From the NCBI GenBank assembly GCA_902788865.1, contig CADALZ010000001.1:1-64000 (forward strand): a stretch of 64,000 nucleotides of DNA, given 5' to 3'. Every line of letters begins with the position of its first letter. The stretch's first letter is position 1. Shown here one piece after another: positions 1-8,560 of the stretch. Made by a program: the position numbers and the translations under genes. Source of the stretch: an uncultured Bacteroidales bacterium (GTDB lineage: Bacteria > Bacteroidota > Bacteroidia > Bacteroidales > Bacteroidaceae). The notes under the pieces were generated by a model. That model did not search any database. It was not told the origin of the DNA and saw nothing but the letters and a program-made list of their open reading frames with translations.

Positions 1-3
1 AAT

Positions 4-22
4 CCCTCCCCCATGGGGGAGG
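4..22. repeat. G/C-rich intergenic palindrome, copy 1
   Basis: CCTCCCCC and GGGGGAGG form an 8-bp inverted repeat around AT at 5-22. Closely similar palindromes occur at 10970-10987 and 50772-50787, so this is a dispersed intergenic repeat. No gene overlaps it. Confidence 0.6.
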
Positions 23-90
23 TTAGGAGAGGGAACGCCTCCTTGCAAAACTTTACTAACTCACTTTATAAAACCTGCTGGCTGGCGATG

Positions 91-186
91 CAAAGTTCAG
101 ACAGCAGTGGTGATTGTACAGACAGCAGTGGCGTTTGTACAGACAGCAGTGCTGATTGTACAGACAGTGGTGCTGTCTGAAGTTTT
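91..186. repeat. 21-bp minisatellite, locus 1
   Basis: About four units of a 21-bp repeat (consensus CAGACAGCAGTGGTGATTGTA) lie head to tail; the last is diverged. The outer ends are inverted: CAAAGTTCAGACAGCA on the left and TGCTGTCTGAAGTTT on the right. The same element with the same left flank (GATGCAAAGTT) recurs at 28751-28866. The unit junction contains the palindrome TGTACA. Confidence 0.85.
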
Positions 187-292
187 GGTTGCGTAGCGAT
201 GGGTTTTGGATGTGGGGACGATGGGTTTTGGTTTGGGAGGATGATATTTTTTATCGGCGAATATTCCGAATTAAGAAATAGCCCAACTTCGA

Positions 293-361
293 TTTCCTTT
301 CACCTTTCACCGACACCATTTAAGACTATGTGTTTCAGCGGATTAAGGTGGTGAAAGGAAA
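293..361. repeat. long-loop inverted repeat
   Basis: TTTCCTTTCACC (293-304) and GGTGAAAGGAAA (350-361) are perfect 12-bp inverted arms separated by 45 nt. There is no T-run, so it is not a standard terminator. Function unknown. Confidence 0.6.
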
Positions 362-410
362 AATCAAAGGTGGCCCATCAGCGGAGGGAAATGCCGTAGG
401 CATGGAATAA

Positions 411-516
411 TGTAGCCAGCCATGCAGGGCTGTCATAGGCAGCACAAATGGCTGGTGGGCAGACGTTTACAGGCACCCGTGCCTTTAGGTACGGGACGTG
501 GTATACCTAAAGGCAC
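411..516. repeat. degenerate copy of the MITE-like palindromic element
   Basis: It shares TGTAGCCAGCCATG and GTGCCTTTAGGTACG with the elements at 18749-18993 and 53310-53614. It also carries a 13-bp hairpin, GTGCCTTTAGGTA (479-491) with TACCTAAAGGCAC (504-516). The terminal inverted repeats of the full copies are not recognisable here. Confidence 0.5.
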
Positions 517-570
517 GCATACTATGGGGATGGCAAAAAAACAGCTGAAAAAAAACGCTATCTGCAACTT

Positions 571-1401
571 TCACCCTTTGGGATGTATGTGCGACAAGGC
601 AGCACCGATGGCAGTGCAATACTCCGAATAGGGAGGGATGTGGAAGTGGACGCCATAGAGTTCTTCCAGATCCTTGAACACCTCGCGGCACTGTGGCATG
701 AGGGTGAGGTTGCCTATCAGCACAAAGTCCTTCACCTTGGTGGAGAGGGAGCAGAGCACGGCAGCACTGCCTATGGTCTGCATCACCATGTGCACAATGC
801 CAGCAGCCACATCCTCGTGGGTAGAGGTGGTATCGGCCTTGCCGAAGAGGGAGGCAGTGGCGTGCAGCGGGAGACCAGGCAGGTCGGTGTTGCACACATC
901 GCCTATGAGGAGGTCTATCTTGTTGTAGTCACCCTGCTCGGCAAGTTCAGACACATAGTGGATATCGTGCGTATTGAGCAGCAGGCGTGAGAGGCCCTGC
1001 AGGGTGCCACCACCCATACCTATACCTGCAATGTGCTCTATCTTGTCACCGCAGATCTTTACGAACGACGTACCTGTGCCCATGCTCACCACGATAAGCG
1101 GCGAGATGTCGAGCGCATGACGAGCACCGAGGCCGTTGGCCACAAACTCATCTACCTTCTTGGTGGGAAGCCCATAGAGAGGACTATTCACGTAGGCACT
1201 GCCCACGCCCGTGAGCACCACCTGCTCTATGTCGCTGAGCTCTATACCATTGTCATAAATATACTTGCCGAAGGCTCCGAACAGTGAAGTTACAGGGTCG
1301 GCGGCAGTGATGCACATAGGCGACTGCAGTTGGTCGCCCCACTTGATGCCAACGATTTTCGTAGTGCTTCCGCCTACGTCGATTCCGATTACTACGCCCA
1401 T
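571..1401 (-). CDS. coaW: type II pantothenate kinase
   Basis: Phosphorylates pantothenate, the first step of coenzyme A synthesis, in the cytoplasm. At 276 aa it matches the short eukaryote-like/staphylococcal type II family. An N-terminal acetate/sugar-kinase phosphate loop GIDVGGSTTK is at residues 6-15, Glu85 lies in the VDEF motif where the catalytic acid of this family sits, SMGTGTSF is at 106-113, and the glycine-rich GIGMGGGTLQGL is at 127-138. Type II enzymes are generally less sensitive to CoA feedback than CoaA. The ATG at 1401 follows a good promoter at 1444-1475. It is probably monocistronic; the DUF5686 gene upstream has its own promoter. Confidence 0.85.
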   Translation of the reverse strand: MGVVIGIDVGGSTTKIVGIKWGDQLQSPMCITAADPVTSLFGAFGKYIYDNGIELSDIEQVVLTGVGSAYVNSPLYGLPTKKVDEFVANGLGARHALDISPLIVVSMGTGTSFVKICGDKIEHIAGIGMGGGTLQGLSRLLLNTHDIHYVSELAEQGDYNKIDLLIGDVCNTDLPGLPLHATASLFGKADTTSTHEDVAAGIVHMVMQTIGSAAVLCSLSTKVKDFVLIGNLTLMPQCREVFKDLEELYGVHFHIPPYSEYCTAIGAALSHIHPKG

Positions 1402-1443
1402 TATCTGGTTGGTTTTTAAGTTGTAGTTTAGACAAACACGGGG

Positions 1444-1475
1444 CGAAGATAGTGCAAACTATTCAGATTACCAAA
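1444..1475 (-). promoter_or_regulatory. promoter of coaW
   Basis: Read on the minus strand: TTTG (1472-1475), a 20-nt spacer, then TATCTTCG (1444-1451), matching the Bacteroidetes housekeeping sigma consensus with one change in the -7 box. The start codon lies about 45 nt downstream. Confidence 0.65.
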
Positions 1476-1482
1476 CAAATAG

Positions 1483-3705
1483 CTATCTCTTAAACAATTG
1501 GTAGCTGATTTTCACGCCCCAACGCTGATAATTGGCCTTTTCGAAGCTGGCAAAGACACCTAAATCCACGATATGCGTGCCAAAGCCATAGCCCACTTCC
1601 CAGTAGGGTTTCAGCTGCGAGGTGTAGAGCATGCTGAGGTAAACACGCTCATAAATCACATGCTTGGTGAGCTTGGTGACATGAGGCACTATTAAGAAAG
1701 GTGTGTCGAAAGTCATGTGGAAGCGGGCATAGCGTCCAGAATTGTTGTACATGTGCCGATGCAGCAGTTGGAAACGTCCGCTGATTTCGTCGCGCCACTC
1801 ATCGGGGAGGTTATTGCGGCGCAGGTACTCAAAGTCGGCAAAGTAGAGGTGATCTTGCTTGGTGAAAGCACCGCCACCTGCCCTAAGATAAAGCTCACGC
1901 ATGGCTCCGAAAGAGAACACCTGACGTATGTCAAGCTCCATGCGCTCGTACTTCATAGATTGGTTCAGCACCCCTGTGATGCCTCGTTCCCAGTCGAACG
2001 TGATGCGCGGATAGCGGGAACTGAGGTTCTCCTTTCGCTGTCCGTTCATATAGTAATACTGCCCAGGCACCCACTGCAAAATGAAGTGTGGTGCAAAGCT
2101 ATTGTAAGTCTTACGCAGGGAAGAGAGGATGCTTATGTCCGACTCCTGCATATCTGGGAGCAGCGAAGAAATCTGGCGCTGACTCACCTCCTCGCCTGTT
2201 TCCTTCAGCACCAGCCTCGATTTCTTAGGAGCTGTGCGTCTGTGTACGGAAAGACCGAACTGGACAGTGAGGCCATTGGTGACTTCCCAGCTATGCATCA
2301 GCTTCATGTAAACGTCTTTGAAATACTCTATGTGTATCTGCGACTTATCGAAGAGGTCGTCAGGGAGGCGGTCGATGGCATCGGTCATGCGAGGGCTGTA
2401 GATGCGGCCTCCGCTACCCATCTCCAGCGAGATGCTCTGCCTGCGGCGTGGCCAGTAGTTGTACTCCCCGTTCACGTTCCAATAGAGCTCACGATGCTTG
2501 AAGTTGAAACCCAAGCGAGGCGTCAACGAGAGCAGGCGGTCGCCAGGAAACATCTGGTTATACCTTATCTTATAACGGTAGGAGATGCCATTCGTACCGC
2601 TATAGCTGATCAGTGAGGGATCCAGCAACTGGTAGATGCGGAAGGTGCCAAGATTTGGTGCCACCACCGTGCGACGGCTGAAGAGGATGTCTTCCATACC
2701 CTCCCAGAACTTATTCTTCGGCTGGCGCACACTCTCCAACTGCTTGGCTCGCTGCAGCGAGTCTTCGCTGTGGAAATAGCGCTGGTACAGGGCAGATTCG
2801 TCTTTAGTGAGCGGCTCTGTGCGACGCTCACTGATGTAGGCATAGTCGCGCACCATCTCCTCTGGATCTACAGACAGTGCATAGGCCTCCGTGAGGTCGT
2901 AATCCAGTTCCTTCGACTTTTCGAAGAGGATATTCTGGTAGGTGGGCACACCGATGTACTTGCCCGACATCTTGTTGCCCAGCATCTTGAGGTTCACTTC
3001 CACCTCATACCTCACGGGCAGAAACTCTTCATCAGTGCCCTCCTCACCCAGCTTCACAGTGATGATGAAGTGGTTCATCTCCGTGTGGCCGATATAGCAG
3101 ATCTCACGCACGGTCATGCTCTTCTCGTTGATGAACATATAGCCATAGAGCAGCTGATAGCTATACACCTTGCGCACAAAGTAGATGCGGTGTACCCGTC
3201 CCTGCGGGGTCTCTTGCACGCCTTGATGCTCATATTTATAATATTTTCGGGCATTGGGGGCCAGCGGAGAGAGCAGCTTGTCGCCCAGCAAGGAGGAAGC
3301 ATAGACATTGATGTGGAAGAAGTCTTGCAGGCGGCCATCGGCTTCCCATGCACGGCCGGCTGTGCCAGAAAAGCCGCGCATCTTCTCATCGTAGATATTG
3401 GGAGCGGTGTAGTGCAGGTCGCTGTATTGCTCTACCACATAGTCGCGCACCCCCTTCTCCAGATGGAACATGTGGGGCAGGTAGCGCAGCAGCATATTCT
3501 TGCGATCTATGTGCAGGTCGCCCTTTACATAAAGGCTAGCCTCATACTCGCTCACAGCATCAGCATAGTATGGAGCCAGATCTCTGATCTTCTCCACCAG
3601 CGAGTCGGCTGCATTCCACTTCTTAGCCGCCTGCAACGAGACGGAGCAGAGTAAGACTAGCAGCAAAATGCCACCCTTGAGGCAATATGTAGCAAACTTA
3701 TTCAA
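1483..3705 (-). CDS. DUF5686 family exported protein
   Basis: A 740-aa protein with an N-terminal signal peptide (residues 1-26, ending near LQAAKKW). The body resembles Bacteroidetes DUF5686 proteins, which are predicted outer-membrane proteins of unknown function; the C-terminal half is rich in alternating aromatic and polar residues typical of beta-barrel strands and ends in a basic-aromatic tail (SYQLFKR). Many DUF5686 proteins start with a carboxypeptidase-regulatory-like domain after the signal peptide; I do not see one here. It is divergent from glnN, with overlapping promoters. No enzymatic motif was recognised, so no specific function is proposed. Confidence 0.75.
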   Translation of the reverse strand: MNKFATYCLKGGILLLVLLCSVSLQAAKKWNAADSLVEKIRDLAPYYADAVSEYEASLYVKGDLHIDRKNMLLRYLPHMFHLEKGVRDYVVEQYSDLHYTAPNIYDEKMRGFSGTAGRAWEADGRLQDFFHINVYASSLLGDKLLSPLAPNARKYYKYEHQGVQETPQGRVHRIYFVRKVYSYQLLYGYMFINEKSMTVREICYIGHTEMNHFIITVKLGEEGTDEEFLPVRYEVEVNLKMLGNKMSGKYIGVPTYQNILFEKSKELDYDLTEAYALSVDPEEMVRDYAYISERRTEPLTKDESALYQRYFHSEDSLQRAKQLESVRQPKNKFWEGMEDILFSRRTVVAPNLGTFRIYQLLDPSLISYSGTNGISYRYKIRYNQMFPGDRLLSLTPRLGFNFKHRELYWNVNGEYNYWPRRRQSISLEMGSGGRIYSPRMTDAIDRLPDDLFDKSQIHIEYFKDVYMKLMHSWEVTNGLTVQFGLSVHRRTAPKKSRLVLKETGEEVSQRQISSLLPDMQESDISILSSLRKTYNSFAPHFILQWVPGQYYYMNGQRKENLSSRYPRITFDWERGITGVLNQSMKYERMELDIRQVFSFGAMRELYLRAGGGAFTKQDHLYFADFEYLRRNNLPDEWRDEISGRFQLLHRHMYNNSGRYARFHMTFDTPFLIVPHVTKLTKHVIYERVYLSMLYTSQLKPYWEVGYGFGTHIVDLGVFASFEKANYQRWGVKISYQLFKR

Positions 3706-3725
3706 TGTTTTATCACTTTATGGTG

Positions 3726-3759
3726 CAAATTTAAGGATTTTTCGTAATTTTGCGCCAAA
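3726..3759 (-). promoter_or_regulatory. promoter of the DUF5686 gene
   Basis: Minus strand: TTTG (3756-3759), 22-nt spacer, TAAATTTG (3726-3733). It overlaps the plus-strand -7 box of glnN, so the two divergent genes share about 35 bp of promoter DNA. Confidence 0.55.
3745..3752 (+). promoter_or_regulatory. -7 box of glnN
   Basis: TAATTTTG matches TAnnTTTG and lies 30 nt before the glnN ATG. A convincing -33 TTG is not seen, which would fit an activator-dependent or weak promoter. Confidence 0.5.
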
Positions 3760-3781
3760 CAACTAAAAAAGATAATCAACA

Positions 3782-5971
3782 ATGTCAAAAATGCGATTTT
3801 TTGCCCTCCGTGAGCTCGCCAACCGCAAGCCACTGGACGTACAGGTTCCGTCTGAGAAACTTAGTGACTACTATGCCAGCCACGTCTTCGATGATGAGAA
3901 GATGCAGGAGTACCTGCCACGTGAGGCTTACAAGGCCGTGAAAGAGGCAGTGGAAAAAGGCAAGCCCATAGGCCGTGAGATGGCCGACTTGATAGCCAAC
4001 GGCATGAAGAGCTGGGCAAAGACGCTGGGTGTGACACACTATACGCACTGGTTCCAACCCCTTACCGACGGCACTGCCGAGAAACACGACAGCTTCATCG
4101 ACTTCGGCGAGGAAGGGGATGTGATAGAGCGCTTCAGCGGCAAGTTGCTCATACAGCAGGAGCCAGATGCCAGCAGCTTCCCTAACGGCGGATTGCGCAA
4201 CACCTTCGAGGCGCGTGGCTATACGGCTTGGGATGTGTCTTCGCCTGCTTTCGTGGTAGATGATACGCTGTGTATCCCTACCATCTTCATCGCCTATACA
4301 GGTGAGGCACTCGACTATAAAACACCGCTGCTGCGTGCGCTCTCGGCTGTAGATAAGGCTGCTACAGCCGTGTGCAAGCTCTTCGATGAGAACATCAATC
4401 GCGTGTATGCCAACTTAGGTTGGGAGCAGGAGTATTTCCTCGTGGATGAGGCACTCTATGATGCCCGTCCCGACCTCTTCCTCACAGGGCGTACGCTGAT
4501 GGGGCACTCTTCTGCCAAAGACCAGCAGCTGGACGACCACTACTTCGGCAGCATCCCGCCACGTGTCACGGCTTTTATGAAGGATCTCGAGATAGAGAGC
4601 CTAAAGCTGGGCATCCCTGTGAAGACACGCCACAACGAGGTGGCCCCCAATCAGTTTGAGTTGGCTCCTATCTTTGAGAATGTCAACTTGGCCAACGACC
4701 ATAATCAGCTCATCATGGATCTGATGAAGCGCATCGCCCATAAGCATCACTTCGCCGTGCTGCTGCACGAGAAGCCTTTCGACGGAGTGAACGGATCGGG
4801 CAAGCACAACAACTGGTCGCTCTGCACCGATACGGGCATCAACCTCTTTGCGCCTGGCAAGAACCCAGAGGCAAATACGCTCTTCCTAACCTTCCTAGTG
4901 AATGTGCTGATGATGGTGTATAAAAATCAGAACTTGCTGCGTGCCAGCATCATGAGCTCTGGCAACAGCCACCGTCTGGGGGCCAATGAGGCTCCACCTG
5001 CCATTCTCTCCATCTTCCTGGGCAGACATCTGAGCATGATTCTGGACGAGATAGGACAGAAGGATTACCCCTCTGGAGCAACTAACGATCAAGACACTAC
5101 CCTCAAATTGGATATAGGGCGTATCCCTGACATCTTGCGTGATACGACCGACCGCAACCGCACATCTCCCTTCGCTTTCACAGGAAACCGCTTCGAGTTT
5201 CGTGCCGCTGGAGCTTCGGCCAACTGTGCCGCTGCCATGATAGCCATCAATGCGGCTATGGCTGCCCAGCTCACTGAGTTCAAGGCCAGTGTAGATAAAC
5301 TCATGGAGGAAGGCTTCGAAACCAGCGAGGCTATCTTCTACATGATGAAGGAATACATACAGACTTCTGCACCTATCCACTTCGAGGGCGACGGCTACTC
5401 ACACGAATGGAAGGAGGAGGCACACCGCCGAGGTCTTTCGGACATCAGCAGCGTGCCTGAGGCCCTGATGCACTTCGACGATACGCAGAGCCGCGCCGTG
5501 CTCATGGGGCAGCACATCTTCAACGAAAGTGAGCTGCAGAGCCGCATAGAGGTGGAGCTGGAGAAGTTTGTGAAGAAGGAGCAGATAGAGAGCCGCGTGC
5601 TGGGCGACCTGGCCATCAACCATATAGTGCCTACAGCGGTGAGCTACCAGAACCGACTGCTGGAGAATCTGCGCGGACTTCGTGAGACGTTCAGCCAGCA
5701 GGAGTACGATGAGCTGAGTGCCGACCGCAAGGAGCTTATCCGCGACATCTCTCACCGTGTAACGGCCATCAAGGTGCTGGTGCGCGAGATGACGGAGAAG
5801 CGTCGCAAGGCCAACCACATGGACAGCAACCATGATAAGGCCTTTGCCTATGCAGACAACGTGCACCCCTATCTGGATCGCATCCGCGAGCATATAGACA
5901 ATCTGGAGATGGAAATCGACGACGAAATCTGGCCATTGCCTAAATACCGCGAGCTGCTCTTCTCTAAATGA
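3782..5971 (+). CDS. glnN: type III glutamine synthetase
   Basis: Makes glutamine from glutamate, ammonia and ATP; this is the main ammonia-assimilating synthetase type in Bacteroidales. The 729-aa length matches the GSIII family (about 700-730 aa) and not GSI or GSII. Visible family motifs include GSGKHNNWS (substrate region), RLGANEAPPAILS and TSPFAFTGNRFEFRAAGAS near the ATP/metal site. It starts at the ATG at 3782, 30 nt after a -7 box. Its stop overlaps the start of the M50-like gene by 4 bp (ATGA), so the two are translationally coupled. Confidence 0.95.
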   Translation: MSKMRFFALRELANRKPLDVQVPSEKLSDYYASHVFDDEKMQEYLPREAYKAVKEAVEKGKPIGREMADLIANGMKSWAKTLGVTHYTHWFQPLTDGTAEKHDSFIDFGEEGDVIERFSGKLLIQQEPDASSFPNGGLRNTFEARGYTAWDVSSPAFVVDDTLCIPTIFIAYTGEALDYKTPLLRALSAVDKAATAVCKLFDENINRVYANLGWEQEYFLVDEALYDARPDLFLTGRTLMGHSSAKDQQLDDHYFGSIPPRVTAFMKDLEIESLKLGIPVKTRHNEVAPNQFELAPIFENVNLANDHNQLIMDLMKRIAHKHHFAVLLHEKPFDGVNGSGKHNNWSLCTDTGINLFAPGKNPEANTLFLTFLVNVLMMVYKNQNLLRASIMSSGNSHRLGANEAPPAILSIFLGRHLSMILDEIGQKDYPSGATNDQDTTLKLDIGRIPDILRDTTDRNRTSPFAFTGNRFEFRAAGASANCAAAMIAINAAMAAQLTEFKASVDKLMEEGFETSEAIFYMMKEYIQTSAPIHFEGDGYSHEWKEEAHRRGLSDISSVPEALMHFDDTQSRAVLMGQHIFNESELQSRIEVELEKFVKKEQIESRVLGDLAINHIVPTAVSYQNRLLENLRGLRETFSQQEYDELSADRKELIRDISHRVTAIKVLVREMTEKRRKANHMDSNHDKAFAYADNVHPYLDRIREHIDNLEMEIDDEIWPLPKYRELLFSK

Positions 5972-7113
5972 AACAGGTACTGAAGATACTCGGAGGTCTG
6001 CTGGCAGGAGCCGTAGTAGGCGCACTGCTCACAGCAGGCATCATCGCCTTGGTGGATGATGGGTCATTCTCGTTCAGCCAAGCCAAGGACGTGGAGGGCG
6101 GCACGTTAGCGCTGTCTATCCTCTACTCGTTCCTTTCGCTCTTCATCGCGTTCTTCCTGAACATCTTCCTGCACGAAGCAGGACACTTGGTATTCGGGTT
6201 GCTGACGGGTTATCGGTTCGTTTCATTCCGAGTTTTCAACGTTACCTTTTTAAAAGACAAGCACGGGCAGTGGACACGAAGAAAGTTCAGCATCCCTGGC
6301 ACGGCTGGCCAATGTCTCATGGCACCTCCAACCGACATGCCTGCCGATCGGGTGCCATATTTCTGGTACAATGCAGGGGGTGTGATAGTGAATCTGCTGC
6401 TGTTGCTGCTCTCTATCTACTGCCTCAAGGCCTTCCACCTGCCCATGTTCCTCGAGTGCTTCTTCCTCATCAATAGCATCATAGCCCTACTCATCGCCCT
6501 GATGAATGGGTTGCCTATCAAGGTGGGAGGCACCAACAATGACGGACGCAATATCTGGGAGCTTTGGCAACATCACGAAAAACGAGCCGACCTCATCTAC
6601 CAACTGAGCATGGTTGCCGAGATAGTGAAAGGCACACGCATGTCAGAAATGCCTGCAGAGTGGTTCCCCTACCGCCCACTCACCTCCTATAAAGATACCA
6701 TCTCACTGGGTTCCAAGGTGAACTACATAGGTTGGCTGGAGGATAACGGACGTATGGCAGAGGCACTGGCAGAGGCCGAAGAACTGCTGAAACACAAACT
6801 GCCCATGCTCATCCTGCGGGAGTTGGCTGGCGAAGCTGTGTTCCTGCGACTGACAGACAATCCCGAAGCAAATATAGAGGATGTGTGGACGAAAGAACAG
6901 CAAACCTACACGAAGACTATGGCAAAATATAGTCCTGGCAAGGAGCAAGTGCTCTTCGCCCTTGAACTGCTTCGTGACGGTCAGCGAGAAGCCGCCCTAC
7001 AACGACTCGAACAGGTGAAAGTGCATTGGCAGGCGTATGCCTTTCCAGGCGAAGCCCGCTCTGCCATCGCTGCCATGGAATATGTACTTAAAAAAGTGGA
7101 GGAAAACGTATGA
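5968..7113 (+). CDS. M50-like membrane zinc metalloprotease
   Basis: A 381-aa membrane protein. Residues 4-28 and 47-68 are membrane segments, and the second runs into HEAGH (69-73), the zinc-binding HExxH of intramembrane site-2-type proteases. NAGG at 135-138 and NDG at 191-193 sit where M50 enzymes carry the second conserved region and the Asp zinc ligand. The last 190 residues are soluble and helical, perhaps repeat-like. It overlaps glnN by 4 bp, and its own stop overlaps the next gene by 4 bp. Its substrate cannot be guessed from the sequence. Linkage to glnN suggests co-expression but not necessarily a nitrogen role. Confidence 0.7.
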   Translation: MKQVLKILGGLLAGAVVGALLTAGIIALVDDGSFSFSQAKDVEGGTLALSILYSFLSLFIAFFLNIFLHEAGHLVFGLLTGYRFVSFRVFNVTFLKDKHGQWTRRKFSIPGTAGQCLMAPPTDMPADRVPYFWYNAGGVIVNLLLLLLSIYCLKAFHLPMFLECFFLINSIIALLIALMNGLPIKVGGTNNDGRNIWELWQHHEKRADLIYQLSMVAEIVKGTRMSEMPAEWFPYRPLTSYKDTISLGSKVNYIGWLEDNGRMAEALAEAEELLKHKLPMLILRELAGEAVFLRLTDNPEANIEDVWTKEQQTYTKTMAKYSPGKEQVLFALELLRDGQREAALQRLEQVKVHWQAYAFPGEARSAIAAMEYVLKKVEENV

Positions 7114-7448
7114 CAACAAATGTTTACGAACAGTATTTCGGTGCCCAGTGCACCTTCAATGGGGTGGAGCGCCGAGCTGCCCTCGTGATGCTGGTGTGTG
7201 ACTCCGATCACGGCACTATAAAGTATGAAGTAGGTGTGACCTTCTTCCCGCATAACGACCCCACCGACTTTGGCATTTCATACGATGCCTATCTGAGCCG
7301 TGTGATATTCGAAGCCGCTGGACGTAGGTCGAAGAAGCGTGAAGCCACCTTCCTGAAAGACCTCCGCACCACCGTCGATGAGTTGGCAGCTACCATCGGT
7401 GGAAAGGTCAACTGGGAGCTTCCACTGCGTGAAGCGAGAATGGGATAA
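7110..7448 (+). CDS. small hypothetical protein
   Basis: 112 aa, not recognised. It starts in an ATGA overlap with the M50-like gene, strong evidence that it is translated. It has no signal peptide or membrane segment. It reads as one small alpha/beta domain: beta-rich up to about residue 60, then a basic patch (GRRSKKRE near 72-79) and a C-terminal helix. It may be a cytoplasmic partner of the upstream membrane protein, but this is inference from gene order alone. Confidence 0.65.
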   Translation: MTTNVYEQYFGAQCTFNGVERRAALVMLVCDSDHGTIKYEVGVTFFPHNDPTDFGISYDAYLSRVIFEAAGRRSKKREATFLKDLRTTVDELAATIGGKVNWELPLREARMG

Positions 7449-7478
7449 TTTATAATTCATAATTTATAATTGAAAACA

Positions 7479-8078
7479 ATGTTCCGAAAAATCTTCCCTC
7501 CCGCTGTTTTAGCCGGCATCTGCATCGCGATTGCAGGTACCGTATTTCTCCGCATTGGCGGATTGGCTGGTGCCGTACTCTTCGCTTTCGGCCTCATCAC
7601 CGTGGTGTATTATGGTTTGAAACTCTATACGGGCACGGCTGGATTCATTCGCGCACGGGGCGACTGGGGCATGCTCTGCGTAGTGCTGCTGGGCAACATT
7701 GTGGGATGCTGGCTCACGGCTATGGCAGTGCGCTACGCCCTACCCGACTGCATCGAACCTGCCACCAACATTCTGCAAGGTCGCTTGGCCAAGGGACCTT
7801 TCGCCTGCTTCCTGTTGGCCATAGGTTGCGGATTCATCATGACCACTGCTGTGAACTTTGCCCGCAAGGGGAAGGTGCTGCCATTGCTCTTCGGTGTACC
7901 GCTCTTCATCATGTGCGGCTTCGCACATAGCATCGCCGATGCCTTCTACTTCTTAGTGGTGCCCGCAGACACCCTGCTGCAACCTATGGTGCTGGCTGTG
8001 TATGTGTGCGAGGTGCTGGGCAACTTCGTGGGCTGCAATCTCTATCGCTGGACGATGTTTGGACTTGAAACACAATAG
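7479..8078 (+). CDS. compact formate/nitrite transporter (FNT) family protein
   Basis: A 199-aa integral membrane protein with six predicted membrane segments filling almost its whole length. GFAHSIADAFY, near residue 147, matches the FNT signature in which a pore histidine follows G-F-x. FNT channels carry formate, nitrite, hydrosulfide or similar monovalent anions and usually have about 260-280 aa, so this version has very short loops and tails. The open frame begins with TTG at 7470, but the in-frame ATG at 7479 is the likelier start. It lies 30 bp after the small hypothetical gene and 3 bp before the AlaX-like gene. Substrate unknown. Confidence 0.7.
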   Translation: MFRKIFPPAVLAGICIAIAGTVFLRIGGLAGAVLFAFGLITVVYYGLKLYTGTAGFIRARGDWGMLCVVLLGNIVGCWLTAMAVRYALPDCIEPATNILQGRLAKGPFACFLLAIGCGFIMTTAVNFARKGKVLPLLFGVPLFIMCGFAHSIADAFYFLVVPADTLLQPMVLAVYVCEVLGNFVGCNLYRWTMFGLETQ

Positions 8079-8081
8079 TTT

Positions 8082-8537
8082 ATGGAACTGAATGTACACA
8101 ACAAACAGGAATATCCTCCGATGCACACCACCGAGCATATCATCAACCAGACGATGATACGCCTCTTCGGCTGTGGCCGCTCTGTAGAAGCGCATATCGA
8201 GCGTAAGAAGAGCAAGTTGGATTACCGACTGGAGGATGCTCCCACCGAGGAGCAAGTCAAGCAGCTGGAGGATGCCGTGAATGAGGTCATCGACCGCCAT
8301 CTGGACGTCACTACTGAATATATCTCCCAAGCCGAGGCCCAAGGTCGCTTCGACCTGCAGCGCCTGCCCGATGATGCCTCCGAAACCGTCCGCGTGGTGC
8401 ACGTAGGCGACTATGACGAGTGCCTATGCATCGGCACCCATGTGACCAATACCGCAGAAATAGGCCAATTCAAGATTCTCAGCCATAGCTGGGATGCTGA
8501 AAGCCACATCTGGCGCATGAGGTTTAAATTAATTTGA
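8082..8537 (+). CDS. AlaX-like alanyl-tRNA editing protein
   Basis: 151 aa. HTTEH at residues 15-19 is the HxxxH zinc motif and CIGTHV near 115-120 is the CxxxH motif of the second additional domain of threonyl/alanyl-tRNA synthetases. Free-standing proteins of this fold (AlaX) hydrolyse Ser-tRNA(Ala) or Gly-tRNA(Ala) in trans. It begins 3 bp after the FNT gene and so is probably co-transcribed with it. The small size fits the short AlaX types; the exact aminoacyl-tRNA substrate is not visible. Confidence 0.75.
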   Translation: MELNVHNKQEYPPMHTTEHIINQTMIRLFGCGRSVEAHIERKKSKLDYRLEDAPTEEQVKQLEDAVNEVIDRHLDVTTEYISQAEAQGRFDLQRLPDDASETVRVVHVGDYDECLCIGTHVTNTAEIGQFKILSHSWDAESHIWRMRFKLI

Positions 8538-8538
8538 C

Positions 8539-8546
8539 TATCTTTG
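8539..8546 (+). promoter_or_regulatory. -7 box of rlmD
   Basis: TATCTTTG is a perfect TAnnTTTG, 14 nt before the rlmD ATG and just after the AlaX stop. No clear -33 TTG. It suggests rlmD has its own promoter despite the short intergenic gap. Confidence 0.55.
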
Positions 8547-8560
8547 CAGCAAAATCTTGA

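Larger units (their letters stand above)
1..570. other. gene-free stretch made of repeats
   Basis: No credible coding sequence is seen here; the short open frames lack recognisable protein features. The stretch holds the G/C-rich palindrome, the 21-bp minisatellite, a 12-bp hairpin (293-361) and a degenerate relative of the MITE-like element (411-516). It lies just downstream of the pantothenate kinase stop codon. I see no clear terminator for that gene. Confidence 0.7.

Noticed and set aside
91..186. Possible CRISPR array from the regular 21-bp repeats
   Set aside because: Units are contiguous with no unique spacers, and no cas genes are present.
2770..3654. 294-codon open frame antisense to the DUF5686 gene
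   Set aside because: Antisense shadow with no recognisable domain; the minus-strand protein has a signal peptide and a promoter.
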